From NCBI GenBank assembly GCA_001899065.1, contig MKUZ01000009.1:62001-126000 (forward strand): a stretch of 64,000 nucleotides of DNA. Direction: 5' to 3'. How positions within the stretch are numbered: the stretch's first letter is position 1; each line of letters starts with the position of its first letter. Of the stretch, positions 1-7,800 are shown in pieces. This DNA comes from Devosia sp. 66-22. Its GTDB lineage: Bacteria; Pseudomonadota; Alphaproteobacteria; Rhizobiales; Devosiaceae. The position numbers and the translations under genes were made by a program. The notes under the pieces were generated by a model that worked only from the letters and a program-made list of their open reading frames with translations, was not told where the DNA came from and ran no database searches.

Positions 1-149
1 ACCAAATCATCCTCGGGCCGCGCGGGCTCAAGGAGGGGCAGGCCGAGATCAAGCACCGCAAGACGGGCGAGCGCGAGACGCTGCCGCTCGCCGATGCGGT
101 CGAGCGGGTGCGCTCGCTGGTCGAGCCGCAGAGGCGGGACAAGGTTTGA
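1..149 (+). CDS. proS: Prolyl-tRNA synthetase, C-terminal end (partial)
   Basis: Only the last 48 codons are present, read in the frame that begins at base 3 and stops with TGA at 147-149. The visible peptide contains GPRGLKEGQ and RKTGERETLPL, which look like the end of the anticodon-binding domain of bacterial prolyl-tRNA synthetase. That enzyme charges tRNA-Pro in the cytoplasm. The stop codon overlaps the TTG start of the next gene (TTGA), so the two are probably translationally coupled. The order proS-lolC/E-lolD is common in alphaproteobacteria and supports the call. The catalytic core lies outside the window and cannot be judged. Confidence 0.85.
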   Translation, partial: QIILGPRGLKEGQAEIKHRKTGERETLPLADAVERVRSLVEPQRRDKV

Positions 150-1510
150 GCGACACCACGGCCGCTTCCGCCGACACGGCCGGCCCGTTCTCGCGCTTCG
201 AGTGGATGCTGGCGGGACGGTACCTGCGCGCCCGCCGGCGCGAGACCTTCATCTCGGTCATCTCCTGGCTGACGCTGATCGGCGTCGCTATCGGCGTTGC
301 CACGCTGATCGTGGTGATGAGTGTGATGAATGGCTTCCGCGCCGAGTTGCTGACCAAGATCCTGGGGCTCAACGGACACTTCACCGCCTATCCGATCGAC
401 GCCAAGTTCACCGACTACGACCAGACGGCGATCAAGCTCGAGACGGTCGACGGCGTGCTGTTCGCCATCCCTTACGTTGAAGGACAGGCGCTTGCTTCCG
501 GCCAGCAGGATTCGACCGGCGTGTCGGTGCGCGGCATCGAGGCGGCCTCGATCGACAAGCTGACGCTGCTCAAGAACGGCAACATCCTCGGTGGCTGGGA
601 CCAGTGGGACCAGTCGATGGGCGTCGCCATCGGACAGCGTCTCGCCGAAAAGCTCGGACTGACGATCGGCGATCCCATCACCATCATCAACCCCAACGGC
701 GCCAACACGCCCTTTGGCAAGACCGCGCAGATCCGCTCCTTCCCGGTGAACGTGATCTTCAATCTGGGGATGGTCGAGTTCGACAGCTTCTTCGTCTACA
801 TGCCGATGCAGGCGGCGCAGAGCTACTTCAAGATGTATGAAGACGTGCTGCGCCCCGGCTTCACGGAGCCGGCGCCCGACGCCACGGACGAGGAGATCGA
901 CGCCGCCTATGAGCGCCAGTACCAGGCGACGGCGGTCGAGGTGTTCATCGACGACCCCGACAACGTCAACGTCGTCCGCAACCGCATCCAGACCGACGTC
1001 GACCGGTCGCTGATCCTCTATGACTGGCAGCAGCGCAACGAGACGTTCTTCTCGGCGCTGCAGGTCGAGCGCGTGGTGATGTTCACGATCCTGTCGATGA
1101 TCATTCTGGTCGCTGCGTTCAACATCATTTCGAGCCTCGTCATGCTGGTGAAGGACAAGGCCAGCGACATCGCGATCCTGCGCACGATGGGCGCGACGCG
1201 CGGCTCGATCATGCGGATATTCTCCATGACGGGATTTGCGATCGGGCTTGCGGGCACGGCGATCGGGCTGATCCTGGGCGTTGTCGTCGCGTCGAATGCC
1301 GAGCCGCTGCGCGCCTTCATTTCCAGCCTCACCAACATCCCAATCTTCCCGCCGGAAGTGTTCCTCCTGTCGAGCCTGCCGTCCAAGATCGATGCCAGCG
1401 AGGTGACGGTGGTCGCCCTGCTGGCGCTCGGGCTGAGCTTCCTCGCAACGCTCTATCCGGCCTGGCGCGCGGCGCAGTACGACCCGGTCGAGGCGCTGCG
1501 GTATGAGTAA
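146..1510 (+). CDS. lolC: Lipoprotein-releasing ABC transporter, permease subunit (LolC/LolE)
   Basis: This 454-residue inner-membrane permease pulls mature lipoproteins out of the inner membrane and hands them to the LolA chaperone, powered by LolD. One N-terminal membrane span (about residues 39-63) is followed by a large periplasmic domain. Three more spans (about 310-345, 360-385, 420-440) belong to the FtsX/MacB-type permease domain, with the typical [12 protein letters not shown] loop and a C-terminal [18 protein letters not shown]. The TTG start at 146 overlaps the proS stop; the next in-frame ATG would remove the conserved lead-in to the first span. An acidic stretch near residues 240-255 may be a lineage-specific insertion. 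Alphaproteobacteria often have one permease gene, so LolC versus LolE is not resolved. Confidence 0.93.
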   Translation: MSDTTAASADTAGPFSRFEWMLAGRYLRARRRETFISVISWLTLIGVAIGVATLIVVMSVMNGFRAELLTKILGLNGHFTAYPIDAKFTDYDQTAIKLETVDGVLFAIPYVEGQALASGQQDSTGVSVRGIEAASIDKLTLLKNGNILGGWDQWDQSMGVAIGQRLAEKLGLTIGDPITIINPNGANTPFGKTAQIRSFPVNVIFNLGMVEFDSFFVYMPMQAAQSYFKMYEDVLRPGFTEPAPDATDEEIDAAYERQYQATAVEVFIDDPDNVNVVRNRIQTDVDRSLILYDWQQRNETFFSALQVERVVMFTILSMIILVAAFNIISSLVMLVKDKASDIAILRTMGATRGSIMRIFSMTGFAIGLAGTAIGLILGVVVASNAEPLRAFISSLTNIPIFPPEVFLLSSLPSKIDASEVTVVALLALGLSFLATLYPAWRAAQYDPVEALRYE

Positions 1511-2189
1511 GCCACATCTGAGGCTGAGCGGCGTCCACCGGCATTTCGGCGAGGGCGAGACGCTGGTGCGCGTGCTGGAAGCGGCCGACCTCACGGTGGC
1601 GAGCGGCGAACTGGTGGCGATCGTCGCGCCGTCCGGGGCCGGCAAGTCGACGCTGCTCCACATGTGCGGACTGCTCGAGCGGCCGCAGGGCGGCGAGATC
1701 GAGATCACCGGCACGCCCACGACAAAGCTCTCCGAGCGCGGGCGCACGCTGCTCAGGCGGTCGACCATCGGGTATGTGTACCAGTTCCACCATCTGCTTC
1801 CCGAGTTCTCGGCCGTCGAGAACGTTTCCGTACCGCAACTGATCGCCGGCAAGGCGCCGGCGGCGGCGAACAAGCGGAGCATGGAGCTGCTCGAGCTGCT
1901 CGGGGTCGCGCACCGCGCCTCGCACCGCCCGGCGGAGCTGTCGGGGGGCGAGCAGCAGCGCGTGGCGATTGCGCGGGCGGCGGCAAACCATCCCAAGGTC
2001 ATCCTCGCTGACGAGCCGACGGGCAACCTCGATCCGGCGACGAGCGACCTCGTCTTCGGAGCGCTGCAATCGCTGATCCGCGACGAGGGCGCGGCGGGGC
2101 TGATCGCCACGCACAACCACGATCTCGCGCGCCGAGCGGACCGCATCGTGACCCTCAAGGATGGTCTCGTGCAGCCGCTTACGCTGTAG
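1503..2189 (+). CDS. lolD: Lipoprotein-releasing ABC transporter, ATP-binding subunit LolD
   Basis: This 228-residue ATPase powers lipoprotein release by the LolC/E permease. The Walker A motif is GAGKST, the Q-loop region is [16 protein letters not shown] (a LolD/MacB-type signature), the ABC signature is [14 protein letters not shown], and Walker B is [12 protein letters not shown]. An H-loop His follows in ATHNHDLA. Length matches the family. The ATG at 1503 overlaps the permease stop by 8 bases, so the pair is translationally coupled. A GC-rich hairpin follows the gene, which fits the end of a proS-lol transcript. Confidence 0.96.
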   Translation: MSKPHLRLSGVHRHFGEGETLVRVLEAADLTVASGELVAIVAPSGAGKSTLLHMCGLLERPQGGEIEITGTPTTKLSERGRTLLRRSTIGYVYQFHHLLPEFSAVENVSVPQLIAGKAPAAANKRSMELLELLGVAHRASHRPAELSGGEQQRVAIARAAANHPKVILADEPTGNLDPATSDLVFGALQSLIRDEGAAGLIATHNHDLARRADRIVTLKDGLVQPLTL

Positions 2190-2200
2190 AGGAAAATGAA

Positions 2201-2236
2201 AGGCCCGGACCAGGAGGTGGAACTCCGGCCGGGCCT
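2201..2236 (+). terminator. Hairpin downstream of lolD
   Basis: A perfect 8-bp stem, AGGCCCGG at 2201-2208 and CCGGGCCT at 2229-2236, encloses a 20-base loop 11 bases after the lolD stop. No T-run follows, so it may be a weak or Rho-assisted terminator or simply a 3' end stabiliser. It also lies past the end of the convergent GNAT gene. Confidence 0.5.
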
Positions 2237-2309
2237 AAGCCAACCGGGCGGCGAAGCCCCGTCGGCGGCGGTGCGATAGCACGACTGATTGCGTGCGGCT
2301 ACCACTTCC

Positions 2310-2761
2310 TCAGCCCTCGAGCGACCGTTCCATCTGGATGCAGTCGGCAGCGATACCGCTCAGTTCCTCGCTATCCCATTCGCGGCGGTGCCAGCCTGTC
2401 GCCTCGTAGAAGCCGACGGCTTCGGGCGCGGCGTTGACACGAAGCAGGGTGACACCGCGGCGGCGCGCTTCGCGATCGACGAGCCGGCTCATCTGGCGGC
2501 CATGGCCTTGCCGCTGCAGGTCGGGCGCGATGGCGACGAGGCGGACGATGGCGACACTGCCCTCGATGTCGAGACGGGTGATGCCGGCCGGCCGGCCGCC
2601 AACACGGAGCAGCAATGGCAGGGGTGGCGGTCGTCGGGATGGTTTTCATCATAGACGATGCCCTGCTTGCGGAAGGGCGCGAACAGCACGTCGCGGCGCA
2701 GGCGGTGCATTTCCCGCCAGTCGTCCGGCGTCGCGACCTGCCTCAGCTCGTAGATCGTCAT
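2310..2761 (-). pseudogene. GNAT family N-acetyltransferase, broken by a one-base frameshift
   Basis: Two halves of one GNAT protein lie in different frames. The N-terminal half starts at ATG 2761 (MTIYELRQVATPDDWREMHR..., then GIVYDENHPDD) and runs into the wrong frame near 2615. The C-terminal half resumes there with LLLRVGGRPAGITRLD, the acetyl-CoA loop RQGHGRQM and FYEATGWHRREW, ending at 2310. The span of 452 bases is one short of a multiple of three. One extra T in the CATTG stretch at about 2613-2617 would restore HLLLRV and a protein of about 150 residues, the usual family length. It is either a recent pseudogene or a sequencing error. The start overlaps the stop of the upstream PEP mutase family gene as ATGA, so the two were built as an operon. 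Confidence 0.8.
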
Positions 2762-3588
2762 TGCTGCTCCCGGAGAATGGCCGAGACCTGCGCGGTGGTC
2801 ATGATGCCGTCGACATAGGTGAAGGTGCCGGCGTCGCGGACTTCGAGCGCGGCGTTGCGCAGGCCGGTGAGGGCCGCGCGCACGAAGGAGCCGCCGGCTG
2901 AAACGCGGCGGACGCCCGCTCCTTCGAGCTCGGCGAGCGTGAACGTGCCGCCCTTGAAGCCCTGGACGACATTGACTGGCTTGCCGACCTCGCGGCACAC
3001 GGTGGCGATGGCGTCGAGGCCGGGCAGGCCGGGCGCAAAAAGCACGTCGGCGCCGGCCGCCTCGAAGGCCTGGAGGCGCCGGAGCGTGTCGTCGAAGTCG
3101 GCGCGGCCATGCAGGTAGTTCTCGGCACGAGCGACGAAGACGAAGTCGGTGCCCAGCTTGCGGGACGCCTCGGCGGCGGCGTGGACGCGCTCGACAGCGA
3201 GGGTGAAGTCGTAGATGGGGTTTTGCGGGTCGCCGGTGGCGTCCTCGATGGAGCCGCCGACAAGTCCGGCCGCGTGGGCCTGGCGAATGGCCTCGGCGGC
3301 GTCCTCGGGGGAGGGGCCGAAGCCGTTCTCGAGGTCACCGGCAACGGGCAGCGAGGTCGCGCCCGCGACGAGGCGCGCATTGGCGATGGTTTCATCGCGC
3401 GAGACGAGCCCTTCGCCATCGACGCGGCCGAGCTGGAACGCCGTTCCGGCACTGGTGGTGGTGAGCGCCTCAAAGCCGAGCGAGGCGAGGATCTTGGCGC
3501 TTGCCCCGTCCCAGGGATTGGGGATCACAAACAGCTTGCTGCGGTCGTGCAGGGCGCGGAAGGCGCGGGCTTTGTCGGCCTGGGTCAT
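2758..3588 (-). CDS. Isocitrate lyase/phosphoenolpyruvate mutase family protein
   Basis: This 276-residue protein belongs to the (beta/alpha)8-barrel ICL/PEP mutase family, which cleaves or rearranges C-C or C-P bonds in small keto or hydroxy acids with Mg2+. Visible family motifs are VIPNPWDGASAKILASLGF, a TTSAG loop, DLENGFG (metal and substrate region), GGSIED and VARAENY. The KKCGH motif of true isocitrate lyases is absent, so a PEP mutase, oxaloacetate decarboxylase or methylisocitrate lyase-like reaction is more likely; the substrate is not identifiable. Start ATG 3588 is chosen for its GGAGGA box six bases upstream; an upstream extension to 3750 exists but lacks family character. The stop overlaps the GNAT start by four bases. 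Confidence 0.85.
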   Translation of the reverse strand: MTQADKARAFRALHDRSKLFVIPNPWDGASAKILASLGFEALTTTSAGTAFQLGRVDGEGLVSRDETIANARLVAGATSLPVAGDLENGFGPSPEDAAEAIRQAHAAGLVGGSIEDATGDPQNPIYDFTLAVERVHAAAEASRKLGTDFVFVARAENYLHGRADFDDTLRRLQAFEAAGADVLFAPGLPGLDAIATVCREVGKPVNVVQGFKGGTFTLAELEGAGVRRVSAGGSFVRAALTGLRNAALEVRDAGTFTYVDGIMTTAQVSAILREQQ

Positions 3589-3698
3589 CGATTCCTCCAT
3601 CGTTATCTGCGGCATAGCACAGGACGAGCGCGTGTGCCGGGCCGCCCTCGGGGCTCCCGGGTTTGGGGATGCTCCTCGCCCATCCGGGCAAGGGAGCG

Positions 3699-3764
3699 GC
3701 GAGGCGGGACCGTTGGTCCAGCCGGTTAGTCCGGCGAAGTAAGGGACCATTGGTCCCGCCTCGC
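3699..3764. repeat. Long imperfect inverted repeat with internal palindromes
   Basis: The arms at 3699-3719 and 3744-3764 pair over 21 positions, with 19 Watson-Crick pairs, one G-T pair and one mismatch. Each arm also contains its own palindrome (GGACCGTTGGTCC and GGACCATTGGTCC). The loop carries a further GCCGG-TTAGT-CCGGC hairpin at 3721-3735. Such nesting is typical of mobile palindromic elements or of a transcription end structure. No transposase or target duplication is visible. Confidence 0.6.
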
Positions 3765-3786
3765 GATCCGGGGCTTAGGTGATCCA

Positions 3787-3943
3787 CTGCCGGTCCCGGC
3801 CAACTTGACCGCGACGCGCGACGCCTGTCGGGAGGAACAGCGGGTGACGACGCACCCCCTCCTCCAGTCCGGAGAGCCTGTCGTGGCTCGCCGGCGGCGC
3901 CGGACCCCGGGTGCAGGATAGACTCACCCGCGGGCACCGGCAG
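3787..3943. ncRNA. Possible structured RNA, multi-branched fold, strand uncertain
   Basis: The ends pair as CTGCCGGT (3787-3794) with ACCGGCAG (3936-3943). Read on the minus strand, the enclosed sequence can form several nested helices: GGGTG with CACCC, a GTCCGG/CCGGAC helix enclosing a GAGCC/GGCTC hairpin, and GGAGGA with TCCTCC enclosing a second GGGTG/CACCC hairpin. A -10-like TATGAT on the minus strand lies upstream at about 4038-4043, without a good -35. It does not match RNase P RNA, tmRNA, 6S, SRP RNA or the common riboswitches as far as I can tell by eye. High GC makes chance stems easy, so confidence is low. Confidence 0.3.
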
Positions 3944-4154
3944 CGACCGCCTGATGTGGAACGACTCCCACACCACCCGGCCTCGCGCCGCAGATCACTC
4001 GTCATGATCCCGCTCTCTGCGGTGCGATGGGGAGATCATACCATCGCTGGAAGTCACGGGGATAAGTGGGAGAAATAAGTCCGGAGAGGCCAGGGTTCTC
4101 AGGGCGTTGCGGGGACAATTTTCGGTCACTTGCGGTCGGTTTCCGTCACCGATT

Positions 4155-4254
4155 GGCATCCCCGCGAAGGCTTGGGGGCCAGTTGTCCGCTTGTGCCAGC
4201 GCTCAGGAGGTCGGTGGGGGATGAGAGTTGGGTCCCCGCCTTCGCGGGGATGAC
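4155..4254. repeat. Inverted pair of REP-like units (GTCATCCCCGCGAA type)
   Basis: A degenerate plus-orientation unit (GGCATCCCCGCGAAGG..., 4155-4180) is followed by a minus-orientation unit (GTCCCCGC-CTTC-GCGGGGATGAC, 4232-4254). The second forms a TCCCCGC/GCGGGGA hairpin with a CTTC loop. The same family, again as an inverted pair, occurs upstream of trpG at 36301-36380, so it is a dispersed genomic repeat of the REP/BIME kind. Confidence 0.7.
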
Positions 4255-4370
4255 ATCACGGGTGGGGGGCTCCTGCGCGGTTGGTGGGGGCTTGGGGCTG
4301 AATCTGCCCCCTCGAACCAGGTCTGTCCTTGCCAGTCCCCGCCGCACTGGCACTTCCGGCGCAGAGCCGA

Positions 4371-4521
4371 GCCCCCACCCACCGGCTTCGCCGGTCCCCC
4401 CTCCCCGATGGGAGGGAGGGGCTCTGGGGCGCTATCGAGCCTCTGAACTTCGATGCGGAGCCACGGAGCCCATCCCTTCCCTCCGGGGAGGGGGGACCAT
4501 GCGGAGCATGGTGGGTGGGGC
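4371..4521. repeat. Inverted pair of C/G-rich intergenic repeat units
   Basis: The unit at 4371-4406 reads CCCCCACCCACC, a small hairpin (GGCTTCGCC), then GGTCCCCCCTCCCC. The unit at 4485-4521 is the same design in reverse: GGGGAGGGGGGACC, a CATGCGGAGCATG hairpin, then GGTGGGTGGGGC. The inner hairpins differ in sequence but keep their pairing, which suggests selection for structure. Related C-rich palindromic sequence is found at 29375-29397. This is a dispersed repeat family with no coding capacity. Confidence 0.65.
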
Positions 4522-4635
4522 TTGGGCTGGCGCTAACTGCCGATGTGTCGTGCCTGTGTGAAGGAGCGGGGAAGGCGGGGATGGGGGCGTTGGCGTTAAC
4601 GCCTGATTCACGGTTACACGGTTGTTGCTGGACGA

Positions 4636-4660
4636 GAACAAATACCGAACATATAAGAAC
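4636..4660 (+). promoter_or_regulatory. LexA (SOS) box upstream of the micropeptide
   Basis: GAAC at 4636-4639, seven bases, and GAAC at 4647-4650 give the alphaproteobacterial LexA box GAAC-N7-GAAC. A third GAAC follows at 4657-4660 after six bases. The same GAAC-N7-GAAC form occurs in front of lexA in this window (31630-31644). The box lies 35 bases upstream of the micropeptide start, overlapping a -10-like CATATA/TATAAG at 4650-4657 and downstream of a -35-like TTGCTG (4625-4630), where LexA would block RNA polymerase. Confidence 0.75.
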
Positions 4661-4684
4661 ACAACGGCAACAACGGAGGTCGAC

Positions 4685-4786
4685 ATGCTGAGTTTCGTGA
4701 AAGACGCGATGGCGATGGTGGTGCTGATCGGGTTTACCGGCGGGGTGCTCACCTGGATGGATATGGCCAGCCGACTCGTGGTCTGA
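4685..4786 (+). CDS. SOS-controlled single-span membrane micropeptide (33 aa)
   Basis: This short gene encodes 33 residues beginning MLSFVKDAMAMVVLIG and ending MASRLVV. About residues 8-25 are hydrophobic and could form one membrane span. Start ATG 4685 is preceded by a strong GGAGGT at 4675-4680. The LexA box at 4636-4650 sits directly upstream and dnaE starts 59 bases downstream, so both could be induced by DNA damage. Size, membrane span and SOS control resemble the Caulobacter cell-division inhibitor SidA, but this is an analogy of architecture; no sequence homology is claimed and I do not recognise the family. The call as a real gene rests on the combined ribosome site, operator and hydrophobic product. 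Confidence 0.7.
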   Translation: MLSFVKDAMAMVVLIGFTGGVLTWMDMASRLVV

Positions 4787-4845
4787 GCTGTGGATTGAAG
4801 ACGCGTCAGGTGGCCCGGCAGGGGCCACCGGCGTAGGACGATCTA

Positions 4846-7800
4846 ATGGCTGGCCCCGGTTTCATTCACCTGCATATCCACTCGCAGTACTCCCTCCTGG
4901 AGGGAGCGCTGAAACTGGGCACGCTGCTCGACCTGGCCAAGGCCGACAAGCAGCCGGCGCTGGGGATCGCCGACACCAACAATCTGTTCGGCGCGCTCGA
5001 ATTCTCCGAGAAAGCCGCCGGCAAGGGCGTGCAGCCGCTGCTGGGGGCCGAGCTGGCGCTCGATTTCGAGGCGGCGTCGGAACGCATCTACGACCGCAAT
5101 CACGACCGCGGGCAGTTCGGCAAATCGAGCGTCGTGCTGATCGCCGGCAATGAGGCGGGCTACGCCAATCTCAGCCGGCTGGTGAGCCGCGCTTATCTCG
5201 AAGGCGAAGCGGGCCGGGCGGCGGCGCAGCTGGCGTGGCTCGACCACGACAATGTGGCCGGCATCATGTGCCTGTCGGGCGGGCCGGAGGGCGCGATCGA
5301 TCCCTATTTCGCGGCGGGGCTCGACGGGCAGGCGGAAAACCGGCTCGAGGCGCTGCGGCATCTGTTCGGCGACCGGCTCTATATCGAGCTGCAACGGCAT
5401 GGCCGGCAGAACGAGATCGGCAGCGAGGCGCGGCTGATCGACTATGCCTATCGGCGCGGCGTGCCGCTGGTGGCGACGAACGAGCCCTATTTCGCCGGCA
5501 AGGGCGACTACGAGGCGCATGACGCGCTGCTGGCCATCGCGGCGGGCTCGGTGGTGGCGCAGACGGAGCGCCGGAAGCTCACTCCAGAACATCATTTCAA
5601 AACGCGCGCCGAGATGGGCGAGCTGTTCAAGGACCTGCCCGAAGCGCTCGACAATACGGTGGAGATCGCGCAGCGCGTGAGCTACCGGCCGCGCACGCGC
5701 GGACCGATCCTGCCGCGCTTTGCCGCCTCACCCGACCAGACGGCGGAAGAGGGCATGGCGGCGGAGGCGCAGCGGCTGCGGGTGGAAGCGCAGGAGGGGC
5801 TCAAGCGTCGCTTCGACAGTTACGGTATGGCCGAGGGGCACACGGTCGCCGAGTATGAAGAGCGGCTCGAGTTCGAGCTCGGCGTCATCATCAAGATGAA
5901 GTATCCGGGTTACTTCCTGATCGTGGCCGACTTCATCCAGTGGGCCAAGGCGCACGATATTCCGGTGGGGCCGGGGCGCGGCTCGGGCGCCGGCTCGCTG
6001 GTGGCCTATGCGCTCACCATCACCGACCTCGATCCGCTGCGCTACGACCTGCTGTTCGAGCGCTTCCTCAACCCCGACCGCGTGTCGATGCCCGACTTCG
6101 ATATCGACTTCTGCCAGGATCGCCGCGGCGAGGTGATCCACTATGTGCAGGAGAAGTATGGCGACAGCCAGGTGGCGCAGATCATTACCTTCGGGACGCT
6201 GCAGGCCAAGGCCGTGGTGCGCGACGTGGGCCGCGTGCTGCAGATGCCCTATGGGCAAGTCGACCGTATTTCGAAGATGATCCCGGCCAATCCGGCCAAT
6301 CCGGTGACGCTGGCGCAGGCGCTCGACCTCGAGCCGCAGCTCAAGGCGATGCGCGACACCGACGAGCAGGTGGCGACGCTGATCGAGATCGCCCAGAAGC
6401 TCGAGGGGCTTTACCGCCACGCCTCGACGCATGCGGCGGGCATCGTGATCGGCGAGCGGCCGCTCACCGAGCTGGTGCCGATGTACCGAGACCCGCGCTC
6501 GGATATGCCGGTGACGCAGTATTCGCTCAAATGGGTGGAGCCGGCGGGGCTGGTGAAGTTCGACTTCCTCGGCCTCACGACGCTGACGGTGCTGGACCAG
6601 GCGGTCAAGATGATCAACCGCAACGGCACCAAATTCGCGCTGACCGACATTCCCATCGACGATGCGCGCACCTTCGAAAAGCTCACCAAGGGCGACGTCG
6701 TCGGCGTGTTCCAGGTGGAAAGTCCCGGCATGCGGCGGGCGCTGGTCGACATGCGGCCGGACCGGTTCGAGGACCTTATCGCGCTCGTCGCGCTCTATCG
6801 CCCCGGTCCGATGGCGAACATTCCGACCTATTGCGCGCGCAAGCGCGGCGACGAGGAGGTGGAGTACCTGCATCCGCTGCTCAAGCCGATCCTCGAGCCG
6901 ACCTATGGCGTGATCACCTATCAGGAGCAGGTGCAGCAGACGGCCAAGTCGCTGGCCGGCTACACGCTGGCGGAGGCCGACCTGCTGCGCCGCGCCATGG
7001 GCAAGAAGATCAAGGCCGAGATGGACGCGCAGCGCAGCCGCTTCCTCGACGGCGCCGAAAAGCACAGCGGCATCGGCAAGGCGCTCGCCAACACGATCTT
7101 CGATGCCTGCGCCAAGTTCGCCGAATACGGCTTCAACAAGTCGCACTCGGCGCCTTACGCCTACATCACGTACCAGACGGCGTATCTCAAGACGCACTTC
7201 TTCCAGGAGTTCATGGCCGCCTCCATGACCTATGTCATGGCCAATACCGACAAGCTCAACGAGTTCCGCGAAGACGCCAAGAAGCACGGCATCGCGGTGG
7301 TGCCGCCCTCGGTGAACACGTCGGACGCGGTGTTTTCGGCGCGGGACGGCCAGATCTTCTACGCCATCGGCGCCATCAAGGGCGTGGGGCAGGCGGTGGC
7401 CGAGCACATCGTCGAGGCGCGGGGCGGCAGGCCGTTCAAGGACCTCGCCGATTTCGCGGCGCGGGTGGACAACCGCATCATCAACAAGCGGACGCTCGAG
7501 ACGCTGGTCAATGCCGGTGCGTTCGACTGCCTGGTGTCTAAGCGCGAGCAGGCGTTCCTCGCCATCGATGACGTGGTGGGACAGTCGCAGAGACTCAACG
7601 AAGACCGGGCGACGGGGCAGGGCGGCCTGTTCGACGACGGGACGCCCGAGGCGATCCGCCTGACGACGAACTACGAGCCCTGGGGACTGGTCGAAAGGCT
7701 GGACCGCGAACGCGCCGCGATCGGCTTTCACGTCTCGGCGCACCCGCTGGACGAGTATGCCGGCCTGTTCGGCGCGATGGGCGTGTGGACATATCAGCAG

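Larger units (their letters stand above)
3589..4684. other. 1.1-kb non-coding, palindrome-rich interval
   Basis: No convincing protein gene is visible between the PEP mutase family gene and the micropeptide. Open frames here lack ribosome binding sites and have the arginine/serine/proline-rich composition of spurious GC-rich frames. In order, the interval holds a 66-bp imperfect hairpin (3699-3764), a possible structured RNA (3787-3943), an inverted pair of short REP-like units (4155-4254), an inverted pair of C/G-rich units (4371-4521), the 12-bp palindrome GGCGTTAACGCC (4592-4603) and a LexA box (4636-4650). In many alphaproteobacteria lolD is followed directly by dnaE, so this looks like an accessory insertion zone. 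Confidence 0.6.

Noticed and set aside
3820-3850. GGAGGAACAGC motif resembling the SRP RNA tip
   Set aside because: The conserved GGAAG-GCAGC arrangement is not matched and the context is not that of ffs.
3775-4005. A 76-codon open frame on the minus strand
   Set aside because: It overlaps the structured segment, lacks a ribosome site and has the Arg/Ser/Cys-rich composition of a spurious frame.
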